Shown in pieces: positions 18,111-26,878 of a DNA stretch of 64,000 nt. Under the pieces are notes generated by a model. That model worked only from the letters and a program-made list of their open reading frames with translations, was not told the DNA's origin and did no database searches. The DNA lies in NCBI RefSeq assembly GCF_003594885.1, contig NZ_QZEZ01000002.1:186001-250000 (forward strand). The letters run 5' to 3'. Within the stretch, counting starts at the first letter, position 1, and every line of letters begins with the position of its first letter. The position numbers were made by a program, and so were the translations under genes. Origin of the DNA: Vallicoccus soli. Lineage in GTDB: Bacteria > Actinomycetota > Actinomycetes > Motilibacterales > Motilibacteraceae.

Positions 18111-18694
18111 GCGGCCACTGGGCGGGTGTCGTCCCGGCTCCCCGGGGCGGCACCCGCGCCAGCGGGCACGCCGCGGAGCACGACGCGCTCCAGGCGCTGG
18201 CCGCGCTGGGGCTCGAGCCGGACCTCGTCGCGACCCACGTGCTCGACGGGCTCTCCCCCGCCCGTACGGCCGTCACGGCGCGCCTCGCCGCCCCGCTGAC
18301 CGCCGGGCAGGTGGGGGCGCTGGCCGCGTCGACCGGGGGCGCCGCGGTGGCGGACGGCGGCCTGCGCGCGGGCCCGGGGGACGTCGCCGCGGCGGCGGAG
18401 GGCGCGCTGGCCGAGGCGCGCGCGCTCCGCGGGGGCCGCCTGGTGCGCTTCCCGGGGCAGGGGGCGCTCACCGGCGACCTGCCCGTGGCCGAGCTGGTCC
18501 GGCGCTGCGCGGTCGACCGGGTGGCCGGCTCGGGCACGCGGGTGGGGCCCGAGGACGTGGTGGCGACGGCCGGCTTCGTCCGGCCGCGGGCCCGCGGCGG
18601 CGAGGTCGTCCTGCTCGTCGAGCGGGTGCGGGGCGGGCGGCTGCGGCCGCTGGAGGTGGAGCACCCGCACGAGTGCTGCGGGGGCGCGCACTGA
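18107..18694 (+). CDS. Unknown conserved-looking protein, probable CTG start
   Basis: I do not recognise a named family. The frame encodes about 195 residues with a C-terminus RLRPLEVEHPHECCGGAH, whose Pro-x-Cys-Cys ending resembles small actinobacterial proteins found near argA. No ATG, GTG or TTG lies before codon 45 (GTG at 18239), yet coding composition extends back to a CTG at 18107 that overlaps the PHP gene stop as CTGA. If the CTG is not used, the protein starts at 18239 with about 151 residues. No ribosome site is clear. Confidence 0.6.
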   Translation: MSGHWAGVVPAPRGGTRASGHAAEHDALQALAALGLEPDLVATHVLDGLSPARTAVTARLAAPLTAGQVGALAASTGGAAVADGGLRAGPGDVAAAAEGALAEARALRGGRLVRFPGQGALTGDLPVAELVRRCAVDRVAGSGTRVGPEDVVATAGFVRPRARGGEVVLLVERVRGGRLRPLEVEHPHECCGGAH

Positions 18695-18722
18695 CGCCGG
18701 CGCGGGGTGGGAGCATCGGGCC

Positions 18723-19226
18723 GTGCCCGACGCCCCCACCCTGCGCCGCGCCCGCACGGCGGACGTGCGGACCGTCCGCCGGCTCATCGACACCTACACG
18801 GCGGACCGGATCCTGCTGAGCAAGGCGACGGTGACCCTGTACGAGGACGTGCAGGACTTCTGGGTGGCCGAGCTCGGCGGCGAGGTGGTCGGCTGCGGCG
18901 CGCTGCACGTGCTGTGGGAGGACCTCGCGGAGGTCCGCTCCCTGGCCGTGGACCCGGCGGTGCGCGGGCACGGCGTGGGCGGCGCCCTGCTGGACCGGCT
19001 CGTCGAGCTGGGCCGCGAGCTCGGGGTGCGCCGGCTGTTCTGCCTCACCTTCCAGACCGCGTTCTTCGGCAGCCGCGGCTTCCGCCCGATCGAGGGGGCG
19101 CCGGTGGCGCCGGACGTCTACGAGCAGCTCCTGCAGTCCTACGACGAGGGCGTGGCGGAGTTCCTCGACCTGGAGCGGGTCAAGCCCAACACCCTGGGCA
19201 ACACCCGGATGCTGCTGCACCTGTGA
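18723..19226 (+). CDS. argA: Amino-acid N-acetyltransferase (ArgA type, GNAT)
   Basis: This GNAT protein of 167 residues closely follows the mycobacterial ArgA pattern (Rv2747): YEDVQDFWVAE, VVGCGALHVLWEDLAEVRSLAV, the acetyl-CoA loop RGHGVGG (81-87), FFGSRGF, and the C-terminal EFLDLERVKPNTLGNTRMLL. It would acetylate glutamate as the first step of arginine synthesis. It starts at a GTG 28 bases after the preceding gene. No other arginine genes are nearby. Confidence 0.92.
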   Translation: MPDAPTLRRARTADVRTVRRLIDTYTADRILLSKATVTLYEDVQDFWVAELGGEVVGCGALHVLWEDLAEVRSLAVDPAVRGHGVGGALLDRLVELGRELGVRRLFCLTFQTAFFGSRGFRPIEGAPVAPDVYEQLLQSYDEGVAEFLDLERVKPNTLGNTRMLLHL

Positions 19227-19266
19227 GCGCCTAGCCTGGCGGGACCCCGCGAGGAAGGACCTCCCG

Positions 19267-19980
19267 CTGAGCCCGCTGAGCACCGACCCGCCCGAGCTCG
19301 TCACGCTGCACCTGTGGGGCGTCCCGGCGAGCGCTGTCCCCCGGGCCGTGGCGCGCATGGCCCTGGACCGCCGGCCGGTGCGCCGCGCGCCGGGCGCGCG
19401 CTTCGCGAAGCTGCTGGGCACCGGCGACGGGCGCACGTTCACGGTGCGCGACGCGGACCCGCGGCACTGGGGCCTGCTGGTGGCGTGGGACTCCGCCGCG
19501 GACGCGGGGGCCTTCGAGCGCTCGCGGACCGTGCGGGCGTGGGGCGCGATGGCCGAGGAGTCGCTGCGCGTGGCGATGCGGCCGCTGGCCTCGCGCGGCA
19601 CCTGGGCCGGGCGGACCCCGTTCGGCGAGCCGCGCGGCGGGCGCCACGAGGGGCCGGTGGCGGCGGTGACGCGGGCGCGGCTGGTGGCCCGGCGGGCGCT
19701 GACGTTCTGGCGGGCGGTGCCGCCGGTGTCGGCGGACCTGCACCGCTCCCCCGGCCTGCGCCTGGCCGTGGGGGTCGGGGAGGCGCCGCTGGGGCTGCAG
19801 GGCACGTTCTCGCTGTGGGACAGCGGGCGGGCGCTGTCGGGCTTCGCGTACGGGCGCCCGGCGCACCTCGAGGCGGTGCGGCGCACCGCGGAGGTGGGCT
19901 GGTACGCCGAGGAGCTCTTCGCCCGGTTCGCGGTCCTCGACGCGGACGGGACCTTCGGCGGGCGGGAGCCGCTGCGGTGA
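19267..19980 (+). CDS. CrtA-like spheroidene monooxygenase family protein, probable CTG start
   Basis: The body contains LHLWGVP, RFAKLLGTGDGRTF, RDADPRHWGLLVAW, GTWAGRTPFG and GWYAEELFARF, which match the spheroidene monooxygenase (CrtA) family that introduces keto groups on acyclic carotenoids. The first GTG (19348) lies inside the conserved part, cutting off LHLWGVP. An in-frame CTG at 19267 is preceded by GAGGAAGG with nine-base spacing and by a -10-like TAGCCT at 19232, giving 237 residues. It starts a run of carotenoid-tailoring genes. Confidence 0.8.
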   Translation: MSPLSTDPPELVTLHLWGVPASAVPRAVARMALDRRPVRRAPGARFAKLLGTGDGRTFTVRDADPRHWGLLVAWDSAADAGAFERSRTVRAWGAMAEESLRVAMRPLASRGTWAGRTPFGEPRGGRHEGPVAAVTRARLVARRALTFWRAVPPVSADLHRSPGLRLAVGVGEAPLGLQGTFSLWDSGRALSGFAYGRPAHLEAVRRTAEVGWYAEELFARFAVLDADGTFGGREPLR

Positions 19981-20015
19981 GGCCGTGCCCGGCGGCGCTC
20001 CGGGTGGGCCCCGCC

Positions 20016-20021
20016 TAGACT
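20016..20021 (+). promoter_or_regulatory. Leaderless -10 element for cruF
   Basis: TAGACT ends seven bases before the GTG at 20029, so transcription would begin at or next to the start codon. No ribosome site is present, consistent with a leaderless mRNA. Confidence 0.5.
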
Positions 20022-20028
20022 CCGGGGG

Positions 20029-20796
20029 GTGACGGTCCACGACGTGGCGGCGCCGCCGCGCCCCCTGCTGCGCGCCCTGCCGTGGGCCCTGGCCGCCGCG
20101 GTGGTGCTGGCGCAGGTCGCGTACCCGCTGCTCGACGGCGAGCCGCTGCGGCTGGTGACGATCGTCACGGTGCTGCTGTTCGCGGCGGCGTCGACGGCGC
20201 ACGCCGCGGTCGAGCACGGGGCGGCCTGGGCGGCGCGGCTCGTCGCGGTCGTGGTCGGGGTCTCCCTGTCCGCCGAGGTCCTCAGCGTGGCAACCGGTTT
20301 CCCCTTCGGGCGGTACGAGTACGCCGGCACCCTCGGCCCGCAGCTGGCCGGGGTGCCGCTGCTGGTGCCGCTGGCGTGGCTGATGTTCGCCTACCCGGCC
20401 TTCGTCGTGGCCCGGCGGCTGGCCCGCCGGTGGGTGCCGCTCGTCGGCGGCCTGGCGCTGGCGTCGTGGGACCTCTACCTCGACCCGCAGATGGTCGAGG
20501 CGGGGCACTGGGTGTGGGAGCACCCCGACCCCGCCCTGCCGGGGCTGCCGGGGATCCCGCTGACGAACTACGCGGGCTGGGTCCTCGTCGCCGTCGTCGT
20601 CATGGCCCTGCTCGACCGCCTGCCGAGGACCCCCGGGGCGGACGACCGCCAGCCGGTGGCGCTGTTCCTCTGGACCTGGGCCGGCTACGCCCTCGGCGCC
20701 GCGGTCTTCATGGGGCGGCCGGTGAGCGCGCTGTACGGCGCCGTCGCCATGGGCTGCGTCGCCGTCCCGCTCCTGCGCTCGCTGCGCCGCCGGTGA
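20029..20796 (+). CDS. cruF: CruF-type carotenoid hydratase (carotenoid biosynthesis protein)
   Basis: The 255-residue integral membrane protein has about seven hydrophobic helices and family marks such as ATGFPFGRYEYAGTLGPQLAGVPLLVPLAWLMFAYPAF, SWDLYLDPQMVEAGHWVWE and GIPLTNYAGWVL. CruF proteins hydrate the terminal 1',2' double bond of carotenoids such as gamma-carotene or bacterioruberin precursors. Its stop overlaps the GTG of a glycosyltransferase gene, matching a CruF-CruG pair. The end product cannot be read from this window. Confidence 0.85.
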   Translation: MTVHDVAAPPRPLLRALPWALAAAVVLAQVAYPLLDGEPLRLVTIVTVLLFAAASTAHAAVEHGAAWAARLVAVVVGVSLSAEVLSVATGFPFGRYEYAGTLGPQLAGVPLLVPLAWLMFAYPAFVVARRLARRWVPLVGGLALASWDLYLDPQMVEAGHWVWEHPDPALPGLPGIPLTNYAGWVLVAVVVMALLDRLPRTPGADDRQPVALFLWTWAGYALGAAVFMGRPVSALYGAVAMGCVAVPLLRSLRRR

Positions 20797-21890
20797 GCCG
20801 GCTCGTCCGCGCCGCCTCCGCCGGCGCGGTGGCGCTCACCGCCCACACGGTGCTCAACCTGCGGCTGCTGCGGGTGCCCCCTGCCGACCCGCCGCCGGTG
20901 GCGGACCCGGTCTCGGTCCTGCTGCCGGTGCGCGACGAGGCGCACCGGGTGGGGCCGTGCGTGGCCGCGCTGCTGGCCCAGGAGGGGGTGCCCGACCTCG
21001 AGGTGCTGGTGCTCGACGACGGTTCGCGGGACGGGACGGCCGACGTCGTGCGCCGGACCGCGGGCGGCGACCCGCGGCTGCGGGTGGTCGGGGGCGCGCC
21101 CCCGCCCGCGGGGTGGCTCGGCAAGCCCCACGCGTGCGACCAGCTGGCCGGGCTGGCCCGCGGCACCGTCCTCGTCTTCGTCGACGCCGACGTCGTGCTC
21201 GCCCCGCACGCGGTGGCGTCCACGGTGGCGCTGCTGCGCTCGACGGGGCTGGACCTGGTGTCGCCGTACCCGCGGCAGGTCGCCCTCTCCCCCGCCGAGC
21301 GGCTCGTCCAGCCGCTGCTGCAGTGGTCCTGGCTCACGACGCTGCCGCTGCGCCTGGCCGAGCGCTCCCCGCGGAGCTCGCTCGCGGCGGCGAACGGCCA
21401 GCTGCTGGCGGTCGACGCGCTGGCGTACCGCTGGTCGGGCGGGCACGCCGCGGTCCGCGACCAGGTCCTCGACGACATCGCCCTGCTGCGCGCGGTGAAG
21501 CGCTCCGGGGGGCGCGGCGTCGTCGCGGACGGGACAGCGCTTGCCTCCTGCCGCATGTACGACGGCTGGCTCGACCTGCGCGACGGCTACAGCAAGTCGC
21601 TCTGGTCCGCGACGGGGTCCCTCCCGGCGGCGGCCGCGACCCTCGGGGCGCTCGGCCTGCTCTACGTCGTGCCGCCGCTGGCGGCGCTGCGCGGCTCCCG
21701 CGCCGGGGCGCTCGGGTACGCCGCCGCCGTGGCCGGGCGCGCCCTGGTCGCCCGGCGCACCGGCGGGCGGGTGTGGCCGGACAGCCTGGCCCACCCGGTG
21801 TCGGTGCTGGCGCTGGGCTGGCTCACGGCCCGGTCCTGGCGGCTGCGCCGGCGCGGCGGGCTGGCCTGGAAGGGCAGGCCGGTCGGCTGA
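20793..21890 (+). CDS. CruG-like family 2 glycosyltransferase
   Basis: A 365-residue GT2 enzyme with the nucleotide-sugar fold: VSVLLPVRDEAHRVGPCVAALLAQ, LDDGSRDGTADVV, FVDADVVLAP (DxD) and a late DDIALLRAVKRSGGR. C-terminal hydrophobic helices suggest membrane attachment. Translation is coupled to cruF by GTGA overlap, so it probably glycosylates the hydroxyl group created by CruF, as CruG does. The sugar and exact carotenoid acceptor are unknown. Confidence 0.82.
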   Translation: MSRLVRAASAGAVALTAHTVLNLRLLRVPPADPPPVADPVSVLLPVRDEAHRVGPCVAALLAQEGVPDLEVLVLDDGSRDGTADVVRRTAGGDPRLRVVGGAPPPAGWLGKPHACDQLAGLARGTVLVFVDADVVLAPHAVASTVALLRSTGLDLVSPYPRQVALSPAERLVQPLLQWSWLTTLPLRLAERSPRSSLAAANGQLLAVDALAYRWSGGHAAVRDQVLDDIALLRAVKRSGGRGVVADGTALASCRMYDGWLDLRDGYSKSLWSATGSLPAAAATLGALGLLYVVPPLAALRGSRAGALGYAAAVAGRALVARRTGGRVWPDSLAHPVSVLALGWLTARSWRLRRRGGLAWKGRPVG

Positions 21891-21931
21891 GCGCCCCCCG
21901 GTCCCCGAGCCCCCCGGCGGGGGTCCGCGGC

Positions 21932-22171
21932 TCAGCGGGAGCGGATGTCCCGCTGGCGCACGTCCCCGTCGGGGGTGCGGACGGTGCGCTCCTCGATCCG
22001 GGTGCGCGACGCCCGGCCGGTGGTGAGCAGCGTGAGCAGCAGGCCGAGCGCGCCGGCGCCCATGACGATCCAGCCGACCGCCTGCAGGTCCACGCCGTCG
22101 ACGCGGTCCGCGACGGCGAAGGCCAGGACGGCGCCCACCGCGAGCAGGAGCACCGAGCTGCCGATGCGCAT
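21932..22171 (-). CDS. Small two-helix membrane protein (DUF6458-like)
   Basis: The 79-residue protein starts MRIGSSVLLLAVGAVLAFAV, followed by DLQAVGWIVMGAGALGLLLTLL, then a charged cytoplasmic tail ending RQRDIRSR. This pattern matches short DUF6458-type actinobacterial membrane proteins of unknown role. GAGGAGG lies close to the ATG. It is the only minus-strand gene inside the first carotenoid cluster. Confidence 0.8.
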   Translation of the reverse strand: MRIGSSVLLLAVGAVLAFAVADRVDGVDLQAVGWIVMGAGALGLLLTLLTTGRASRTRIEERTVRTPDGDVRQRDIRSR

Positions 22172-22272
22172 GACGACCTCCTCGTCGGCCGGACCACCCG
22201 GCCTGCAGGAGGTGTCCCCGCGGGTCCACCGCCGCAGGCTGCGCCGGACGGGTGACGCTCGCCGGCACCGGC

Positions 22273-22278
22273 TACCCT
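22273..22278 (+). promoter_or_regulatory. Leaderless -10 element for the CrtD-like gene
   Basis: TACCCT ends six bases before the GTG at 22285, with no ribosome site between, so the mRNA probably starts at the start codon. Confidence 0.45.
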
Positions 22279-22284
22279 CCGCGA

Positions 22285-23769
22285 GTGGCTCGGGTCGTCG
22301 TGGTGGGTGCGGGGATGGGCGGGCTGTCCGCCGCGGCGCGGCTGGCGGCCCTCGGGCACGCGGTCACCGTCCTCGAGCAGGCGCCCGAGGTGGGCGGCAA
22401 GCTCGGCCGGTACGCGCGCGACGGGTTCGTCTTCGACACCGGCCCCTCGCTGCTGACGCTGCCGGCGGTCTACCGCGACCTGTTCCTCACGACCGGCGAC
22501 GCCCTGGAGACGGTGCTCGACCTCGTGCCGGTCGACCCGACGGCGCACTACCGCTTCCCCGACGGCACCGAGGTCGACGTGCCGAACGCCTCGCGCAGCG
22601 GGGTGGCCCGGGCGTTCGACGAGGCGCTCGGGGCCGGCGCCGGCGCCCAGTGGACGTCGTTCCTGCAGCGGGCCGGGCGCATCTGGGACCTCACCCGCGA
22701 GCCGTTCCTCGAGTCGCCCCTCGACGGCTGGCGCACCCTCGCCGGGCTCGCCCGCTCCTGGGACGCCGTGCGCACCGTCGCGCCGTGGCGGTCGCTGCGC
22801 GGGCTCGGCGAGCAGCACCTGCGCGACCCGCGGCTGCGGATGTTCCTCGACCGCTACGCCACCTACACCGGGTCGGACCCGCGCCGCGCGCCGGCCGCGC
22901 TGGCGACGGTCCCCTACGTCGAGCAGGTCTTCGGCTCCTGGTACGTCCGCGGGGGCCTGCGGCTGCTCGGCGACGCGGTCCGCGACCGGGCCGTGGAGCG
23001 CGGGGCCCGCGTCGAGGCCGGGGTCGAGGTCGTCGAGGTCCTCGTCGAGGGCGGGCGGGCCGCGGGGGTGCGCCTGGCCGACGGGCGGACCGTGCCGGCG
23101 GACGTCGTCGTCTCGGGGGTCGACGCCGCGCAGCTGTACGGCGGCCTGGTGCGCGCGCCGTCCGCGGCCCGCTCCCTGCGCCGGGCCACCCCGTCGCTCA
23201 GCGGCGTCGTGCTGCTCCTCGCCCTGCGCGGGCGCACCCCGGGGCTGGCCCACCACACGGTCCTGTTCCCCGACGACTACGACGCCGAGTTCGACGCCGT
23301 GTTCGGGCGGCGCGGCCCGCAGCGCCCGGTCGACGACCCGACGGTCTACGTCAGCGCACCCGACGACCCCGCCCTGCGGCCGGACGACGACCACGAGGCG
23401 TGGTTCGTGCTCGTCAACGCCCCACGGCACGCGCCCGGCGCCGGGGTGGACTGGGACGCCGAGGGCCTGGCGGACGCGTACGCCGACCGGGTCCTCGCCG
23501 CGATGGCCCGCCGCGGTCTCGACGTGCGCGGGCGCCTGCTGTGGCGGGAGGTGCGCACCCCGGCCGACCTCGAGCGCGCCACCCGCTCCCCCGGCGGCTC
23601 GATCTACGGCACGTCGAGCAACGGCGCCCGGGGCGCCTTCCTGCGCCCGGCGAACCGCTCGCCGGTGCCGGGGCTGTTCCTCGTCGGCGGCTCGTCCCAC
23701 CCCGGCGGCGGGCTGCCGCTGGTGGGCCTCAGCGCCGCGATCGTCGCCGACCTCGTGGGCCCCGCCTGA
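22285..23769 (+). CDS. FAD-dependent carotenoid desaturase (CrtD/CrtI-like)
   Basis: The 494-residue protein has an FAD Rossmann motif at the N-terminus (VVVVGAGMGGLSAAARLAALG), FDTGPSLLTLPAVYRDLF, and the C-terminal VPGLFLVGGSSHPGGGLPLVGLSAAIVADLV typical of CrtI-type desaturases. Next to CruF, CruG-like and CrtA-like genes, a 3',4'-desaturase (CrtD) role is more likely than phytoene desaturation, because a separate crtI lies at 36.5 kb. The GTG at 22285 gives MARVVVVGAG directly at the FAD motif; an upstream in-frame start at 22252 is less likely. Confidence 0.85.
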   Translation: MARVVVVGAGMGGLSAAARLAALGHAVTVLEQAPEVGGKLGRYARDGFVFDTGPSLLTLPAVYRDLFLTTGDALETVLDLVPVDPTAHYRFPDGTEVDVPNASRSGVARAFDEALGAGAGAQWTSFLQRAGRIWDLTREPFLESPLDGWRTLAGLARSWDAVRTVAPWRSLRGLGEQHLRDPRLRMFLDRYATYTGSDPRRAPAALATVPYVEQVFGSWYVRGGLRLLGDAVRDRAVERGARVEAGVEVVEVLVEGGRAAGVRLADGRTVPADVVVSGVDAAQLYGGLVRAPSAARSLRRATPSLSGVVLLLALRGRTPGLAHHTVLFPDDYDAEFDAVFGRRGPQRPVDDPTVYVSAPDDPALRPDDDHEAWFVLVNAPRHAPGAGVDWDAEGLADAYADRVLAAMARRGLDVRGRLLWREVRTPADLERATRSPGGSIYGTSSNGARGAFLRPANRSPVPGLFLVGGSSHPGGGLPLVGLSAAIVADLVGPA

Positions 23770-23854
23770 ACCGTCCGCGCACGATCAGGGCGGGAGGGGG
23801 GCGCAGGGACGGGCGTCCCCGCAGCGGTCGTGCGCCGTCGGCGGCGGGCGGGGC

Positions 23855-24589
23855 TCAGGCGGCGGGGGCGGGCGCGGCGGCGAAGCGGCGCAGGAGGAGC
23901 CGGGCGATCGCGTCGTCGGCTCCGAGCGGGCCCGAGACCACCGCGGCCCCGGACAGGCACGCGGACTCCGCGACCCGGTCGGCGAAGAACCCGGGCGCGA
24001 GCAGGTAGGTGCACACCCCGACGCGGCGGTCCGGCAGCGCGGCGAGCGCCTCCTCGACGGTCGGGCGGGCGGCGCTGGCGTACGCGCAGGAGACCGGCAG
24101 GCCCGTCCGCTCGGAGAGCGCGGCGGCGACGGCCTCGACGGCGCGGGCGGCCGCGGGGTCCGACGAGCCCGCGGCCGCGAGGACGAGGGCGTCGAGCCCC
24201 TCGGCCTCGACGGGCACGTCCGGCAGCGGGGCGTGCCCGGTGCGGGGCGCGGCGAGGGCCTCGCGGAGCCGGCGCAGCACGAGGTCGGCCAGCTCCGGGG
24301 CCGGACCCAGGGGCGCGGCGACGACGGCCGGCACGGGCGAGCCAGCGACGGCCTCGGGCAGGTCCTTGGCGACGTGGTAGCCGGTGGACAGCAGCGCCGG
24401 CACGACGACCGCGGGCGCGTCGAGGCCCGCGAGCACGTCGGCGAGGCTCGGCCCGAGCACGTCGACGTACGACTCGCGCACGTCCACCCCGGGCGCCAGC
24501 GCGCGGACCCGGTCGAGCAGGGCGCGCACCACGGCGATGCCCGCCGCGTCGCGGGTGCCGTGCGCCGCGGCGACGAGCACGGGGGTCAC
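23855..24589 (-). CDS. Sirohydrochlorin chelatase (CbiX-type)
   Basis: The 244-residue protein opens with LVAAAHGTRDAAG, the His-bearing motif of CbiX/SirB chelatases, has VVVPALLSTGYHVAKDLPEAV in the first half and VCTYLLAPGFFADRV in the second, the duplicated chelatase layout. As the last gene of the nitrate-assimilation operon it most likely inserts iron into sirohydrochlorin to make siroheme for nitrite reductase; cobalt use is not excluded. The GTG overlaps the cobA stop. Confidence 0.9.
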   Translation of the reverse strand: MTPVLVAAAHGTRDAAGIAVVRALLDRVRALAPGVDVRESYVDVLGPSLADVLAGLDAPAVVVPALLSTGYHVAKDLPEAVAGSPVPAVVAAPLGPAPELADLVLRRLREALAAPRTGHAPLPDVPVEAEGLDALVLAAAGSSDPAAARAVEAVAAALSERTGLPVSCAYASAARPTVEEALAALPDRRVGVCTYLLAPGFFADRVAESACLSGAAVVSGPLGADDAIARLLLRRFAAAPAPAA

Positions 24590-25338
24590 GACGCGCTCCC
24601 CGGGCGCAGCCGGGCGCGCAGGGCGACGACCTCGCCGACGACGAGCACCGCGGGCGGGCGCAGCCCGGCCGCCTCGACGTCCGCCGCGATCGTCGCCAGG
24701 GTGCCGACGACGGTGCGCTCGCCGGGGAGCGTCCCGTTCTCGACCACCGCGGCGGGGGTGCCGGCGGCGCGGCCGCCGCGCTGCAGCGCCGCGGCGAACC
24801 GGTCGAGGTGGGTGACGCCCATGAGCACGACGACCGTGCCGGTGCCGGCGCCGAGCCGCTCCCAGTCCACGCTCGAGCGGGGGTCGTCGGGCGCGACGTG
24901 CCCCGAGACGACGGTCACGTCCTGCGTCACGCCGCGGTGGGTGACGGGGATGCCCGCCGAGGCCGGGACCGCGACGGCGCTGGTGACGCCGGGCACCACG
25001 TCGAAGGGGATGCCGTGCTCGAGGCAGGCCAGCGCCTCCTCGCCGCCGCGACCGAAGACGAAGGGGTCGCCGCCCTTGAGCCGCACGACGCGCAGCCCGG
25101 CGAGCGCCCGCTCGACGAGCAGCGCTTCGATCTCCTCCTGGGTCGTCGACGGGCGGTGCGGGTACTTGCCCACGTGCACCACCTCGACGTCGGGGCGCAG
25201 CCGTCGCAGGAGGTCCTGCGGCGCGAGGTGGTCGACGAGCACCACGTCGGCCTGCTTGAGCAGCTCCCCGCCCTTGAGCGTGATGAGCTCGGGGTCGCCG
25301 GGGCCGGCCCCGACGATCGCCACGTGGCCCTGCGTCAC
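24586..25338 (-). CDS. cobA: Uroporphyrinogen-III C-methyltransferase
   Basis: A 250-residue SUMT: VAIVGAGPGDPELITLKGGELLKQADVVLVDHL, RLKGGDPFVFGRGGEEALA, GVTSAVAVPASAGIPVTHRG and VVVLMGVTHLDRF. It methylates uroporphyrinogen III at C2 and C7 to precorrin-2. The CysG-type dehydrogenase/chelatase domain is absent, so the chelatase encoded next likely completes siroheme; the precorrin-2 dehydrogenase step is not assigned here. The GTG at 25338 follows GAGGAGGAG and overlaps the upstream stop. Confidence 0.95.
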   Translation of the reverse strand: MTQGHVAIVGAGPGDPELITLKGGELLKQADVVLVDHLAPQDLLRRLRPDVEVVHVGKYPHRPSTTQEEIEALLVERALAGLRVVRLKGGDPFVFGRGGEEALACLEHGIPFDVVPGVTSAVAVPASAGIPVTHRGVTQDVTVVSGHVAPDDPRSSVDWERLGAGTGTVVVLMGVTHLDRFAAALQRGGRAAGTPAAVVENGTLPGERTVVGTLATIAADVEAAGLRPPAVLVVGEVVALRARLRPGSAS

Positions 25339-26501
25339 GTCTCCTCCTCGTGGCAGTCCTCGCCGTGCGGGCGGGGGTCGTGCGCGAGCCGGTAGCCGCG
25401 CTTGACGACGGTCTGCACGATCCGCGGGTCGCCGAGCCCGGTGCGGATGCGCGCGACGGCCATCTCCACCGCGTGGTCGTCGGCCCCGTCGCCGGTGAGC
25501 ACCCGGCGCAGCGCCGGGCGGGCCAGCACCCGCCCGGGCTGCTCGGCGAGGGCGCGCAGGACCGCCATCGGCCCGGGCGGCAGGCAGACCGCCGCGCCGT
25601 CGAGCAGCACCGCGTGGCCCCGCACCTCGAGCTCGCGCCCGGCCACGGGCAGGGCCCGGGTGCGCGCGGGCAGCGCGTCGGCGACCTCGCGGACCAGCGA
25701 GCCGAGCCGCGAGCGGGTCGGCTGCAGCGACGGCACGCCCAGGCGGGTGAGCGGGCCCGCGGTCACGGGGCCGACGCACGCCGGGAGCACCCGCCCGCGC
25801 AGCGCCGCGAGGACCGCGTCGCGCTGCCCCCGCTCGTCGGCGACCCGCAGCAGCGAGGCGACGGCGGGGGCGCTGGTGAACGTCACGCAGTCCACCTGCT
25901 GGGCGGCGACGAGGTCGACGAGCCGGCGCAGCGGCGCCACGTCCTCGGGCAGCGTCCAGCGGTAGACCGGCACCTGCACCACGGTGGCGCCGGCGGCCTC
26001 GAGCGCCTCGACGAAGTCCGGCAGCGGCTCGCCGTGCAGCTGCACGGCGACCCGCAGGCCCTCGAGGTCGCGCGCGAGCAGGTGCTCGAGCACCTCCGTC
26101 GACGACTCGGAGTCCGGGGACCACGCGTCGCGCAGGCCGGCGGCGCGGATCGCGCCGCGCGCCTTGGGCCCGCGCGCGAGCAGCTCGGCGGCCCCGAGCC
26201 GCTCGAGCAGCCGCTCGCCGAGCCCCCAGCCGTCGGCGGCCTCCACCCAGCCGCGGAAGCCGATGCCCGTGGTCGCGACGGCGACGTCGACGGGCTCCTC
26301 GAGGCACCGCAGCGTGGCGCGGTGCAGCTCGGTGTCGTCCGCCAGCGGGACGAGCCGGATCGCGGGCCCGCTGACGACCCGCGCCCCGCGCCGCTCCAGC
26401 AGGCTCGCGAGCTCGTCGCGGCGCCGGGCAGCGGTCACCGCGACCGTGAAGCCCGTCAGGGGCCCCGCGGCCGGGGCGGCCGGGACCTCGGCGACGCTCA
26501 C
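25335..26501 (-). CDS. HemD-like protein with winged-helix domain (NnaR-type regulator)
   Basis: The first about 265 residues form a uroporphyrinogen-III synthase fold (GFTVAVTAARRRDELASLLERRGA, DCVTFTSAPAVASLL). The last 90 form an OmpR-type DNA-binding winged helix (AVLRALAEQPGRVLARPALRRVL, HAVEMAVARIRTGLGDPRIVQTVVKRGYRLA). This fusion is the architecture of NnaR, a nitrate/nitrite-assimilation activator that works with GlnR in Streptomyces and mycobacteria. Its place between nirD and cobA supports that role; residual synthase activity cannot be judged. The GTG overlaps the nirD stop. Confidence 0.85.
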   Translation of the reverse strand: MSVAEVPAAPAAGPLTGFTVAVTAARRRDELASLLERRGARVVSGPAIRLVPLADDTELHRATLRCLEEPVDVAVATTGIGFRGWVEAADGWGLGERLLERLGAAELLARGPKARGAIRAAGLRDAWSPDSESSTEVLEHLLARDLEGLRVAVQLHGEPLPDFVEALEAAGATVVQVPVYRWTLPEDVAPLRRLVDLVAAQQVDCVTFTSAPAVASLLRVADERGQRDAVLAALRGRVLPACVGPVTAGPLTRLGVPSLQPTRSRLGSLVREVADALPARTRALPVAGRELEVRGHAVLLDGAAVCLPPGPMAVLRALAEQPGRVLARPALRRVLTGDGADDHAVEMAVARIRTGLGDPRIVQTVVKRGYRLAHDPRPHGEDCHEEET

Positions 26502-26878
26502 CGGCGGCCCCGGCCGGGGGCGAGGACCTCGACGAGCCCGTCGCGGACCCGCGTGCGCCACACCGGGAGCGCGACCGCGGCGTCGTCGAGGCAGCGGCCG
26601 GTGCGCAGGTCGAACGCCTGCTTGTACATCGGCGAGGCGACCGTGGGCACGTCGCCGCGCCCGCCGACGATGCCCCGGGCCAGGACGTTGGCCCCGCTGA
26701 ACGGGTCGCGGTTGCCCACGGCGTGGACAGCGCCGTCCGCGGTGCGGAACAGCGCGACCTGGTCGCCGTCGACGATCGCGGCCGCGCCGCGGTCGGGGAC
26801 GAGGGCGTCGTACGGGCACACGGGCACCCAGCCCACCTCCGTCCCGTCCTGCTCGAGCCTCTCGGCGACTGCGGTCAT
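26498..26878 (-). CDS. nirD: Nitrite reductase small subunit NirD
   Basis: A 126-residue Rieske-fold protein lacking Rieske cysteines, as usual for NirD: WVPVCPYDALVPDRGAAAIVDGDQVALFR, GNRDPFSGANVLARGIVG and VASPMYKQAFDLRTGRCLDD. It pairs with NirB to reduce nitrite to ammonium with NAD(P)H. Its ATG overlaps the nirB stop as ATGA. Confidence 0.95.
   Translation of the reverse strand: MTAVAERLEQDGTEVGWVPVCPYDALVPDRGAAAIVDGDQVALFRTADGAVHAVGNRDPFSGANVLARGIVGGRGDVPTVASPMYKQAFDLRTGRCLDDAAVALPVWRTRVRDGLVEVLAPGRGRR

Noticed and set aside
23770..23854. Terminator between the CrtD-like gene and the chelatase gene
   Set aside because: GCGCACGA and TCGTGCGC arms exist but are about 40 bases apart with a weakly paired middle; not strong enough to list.
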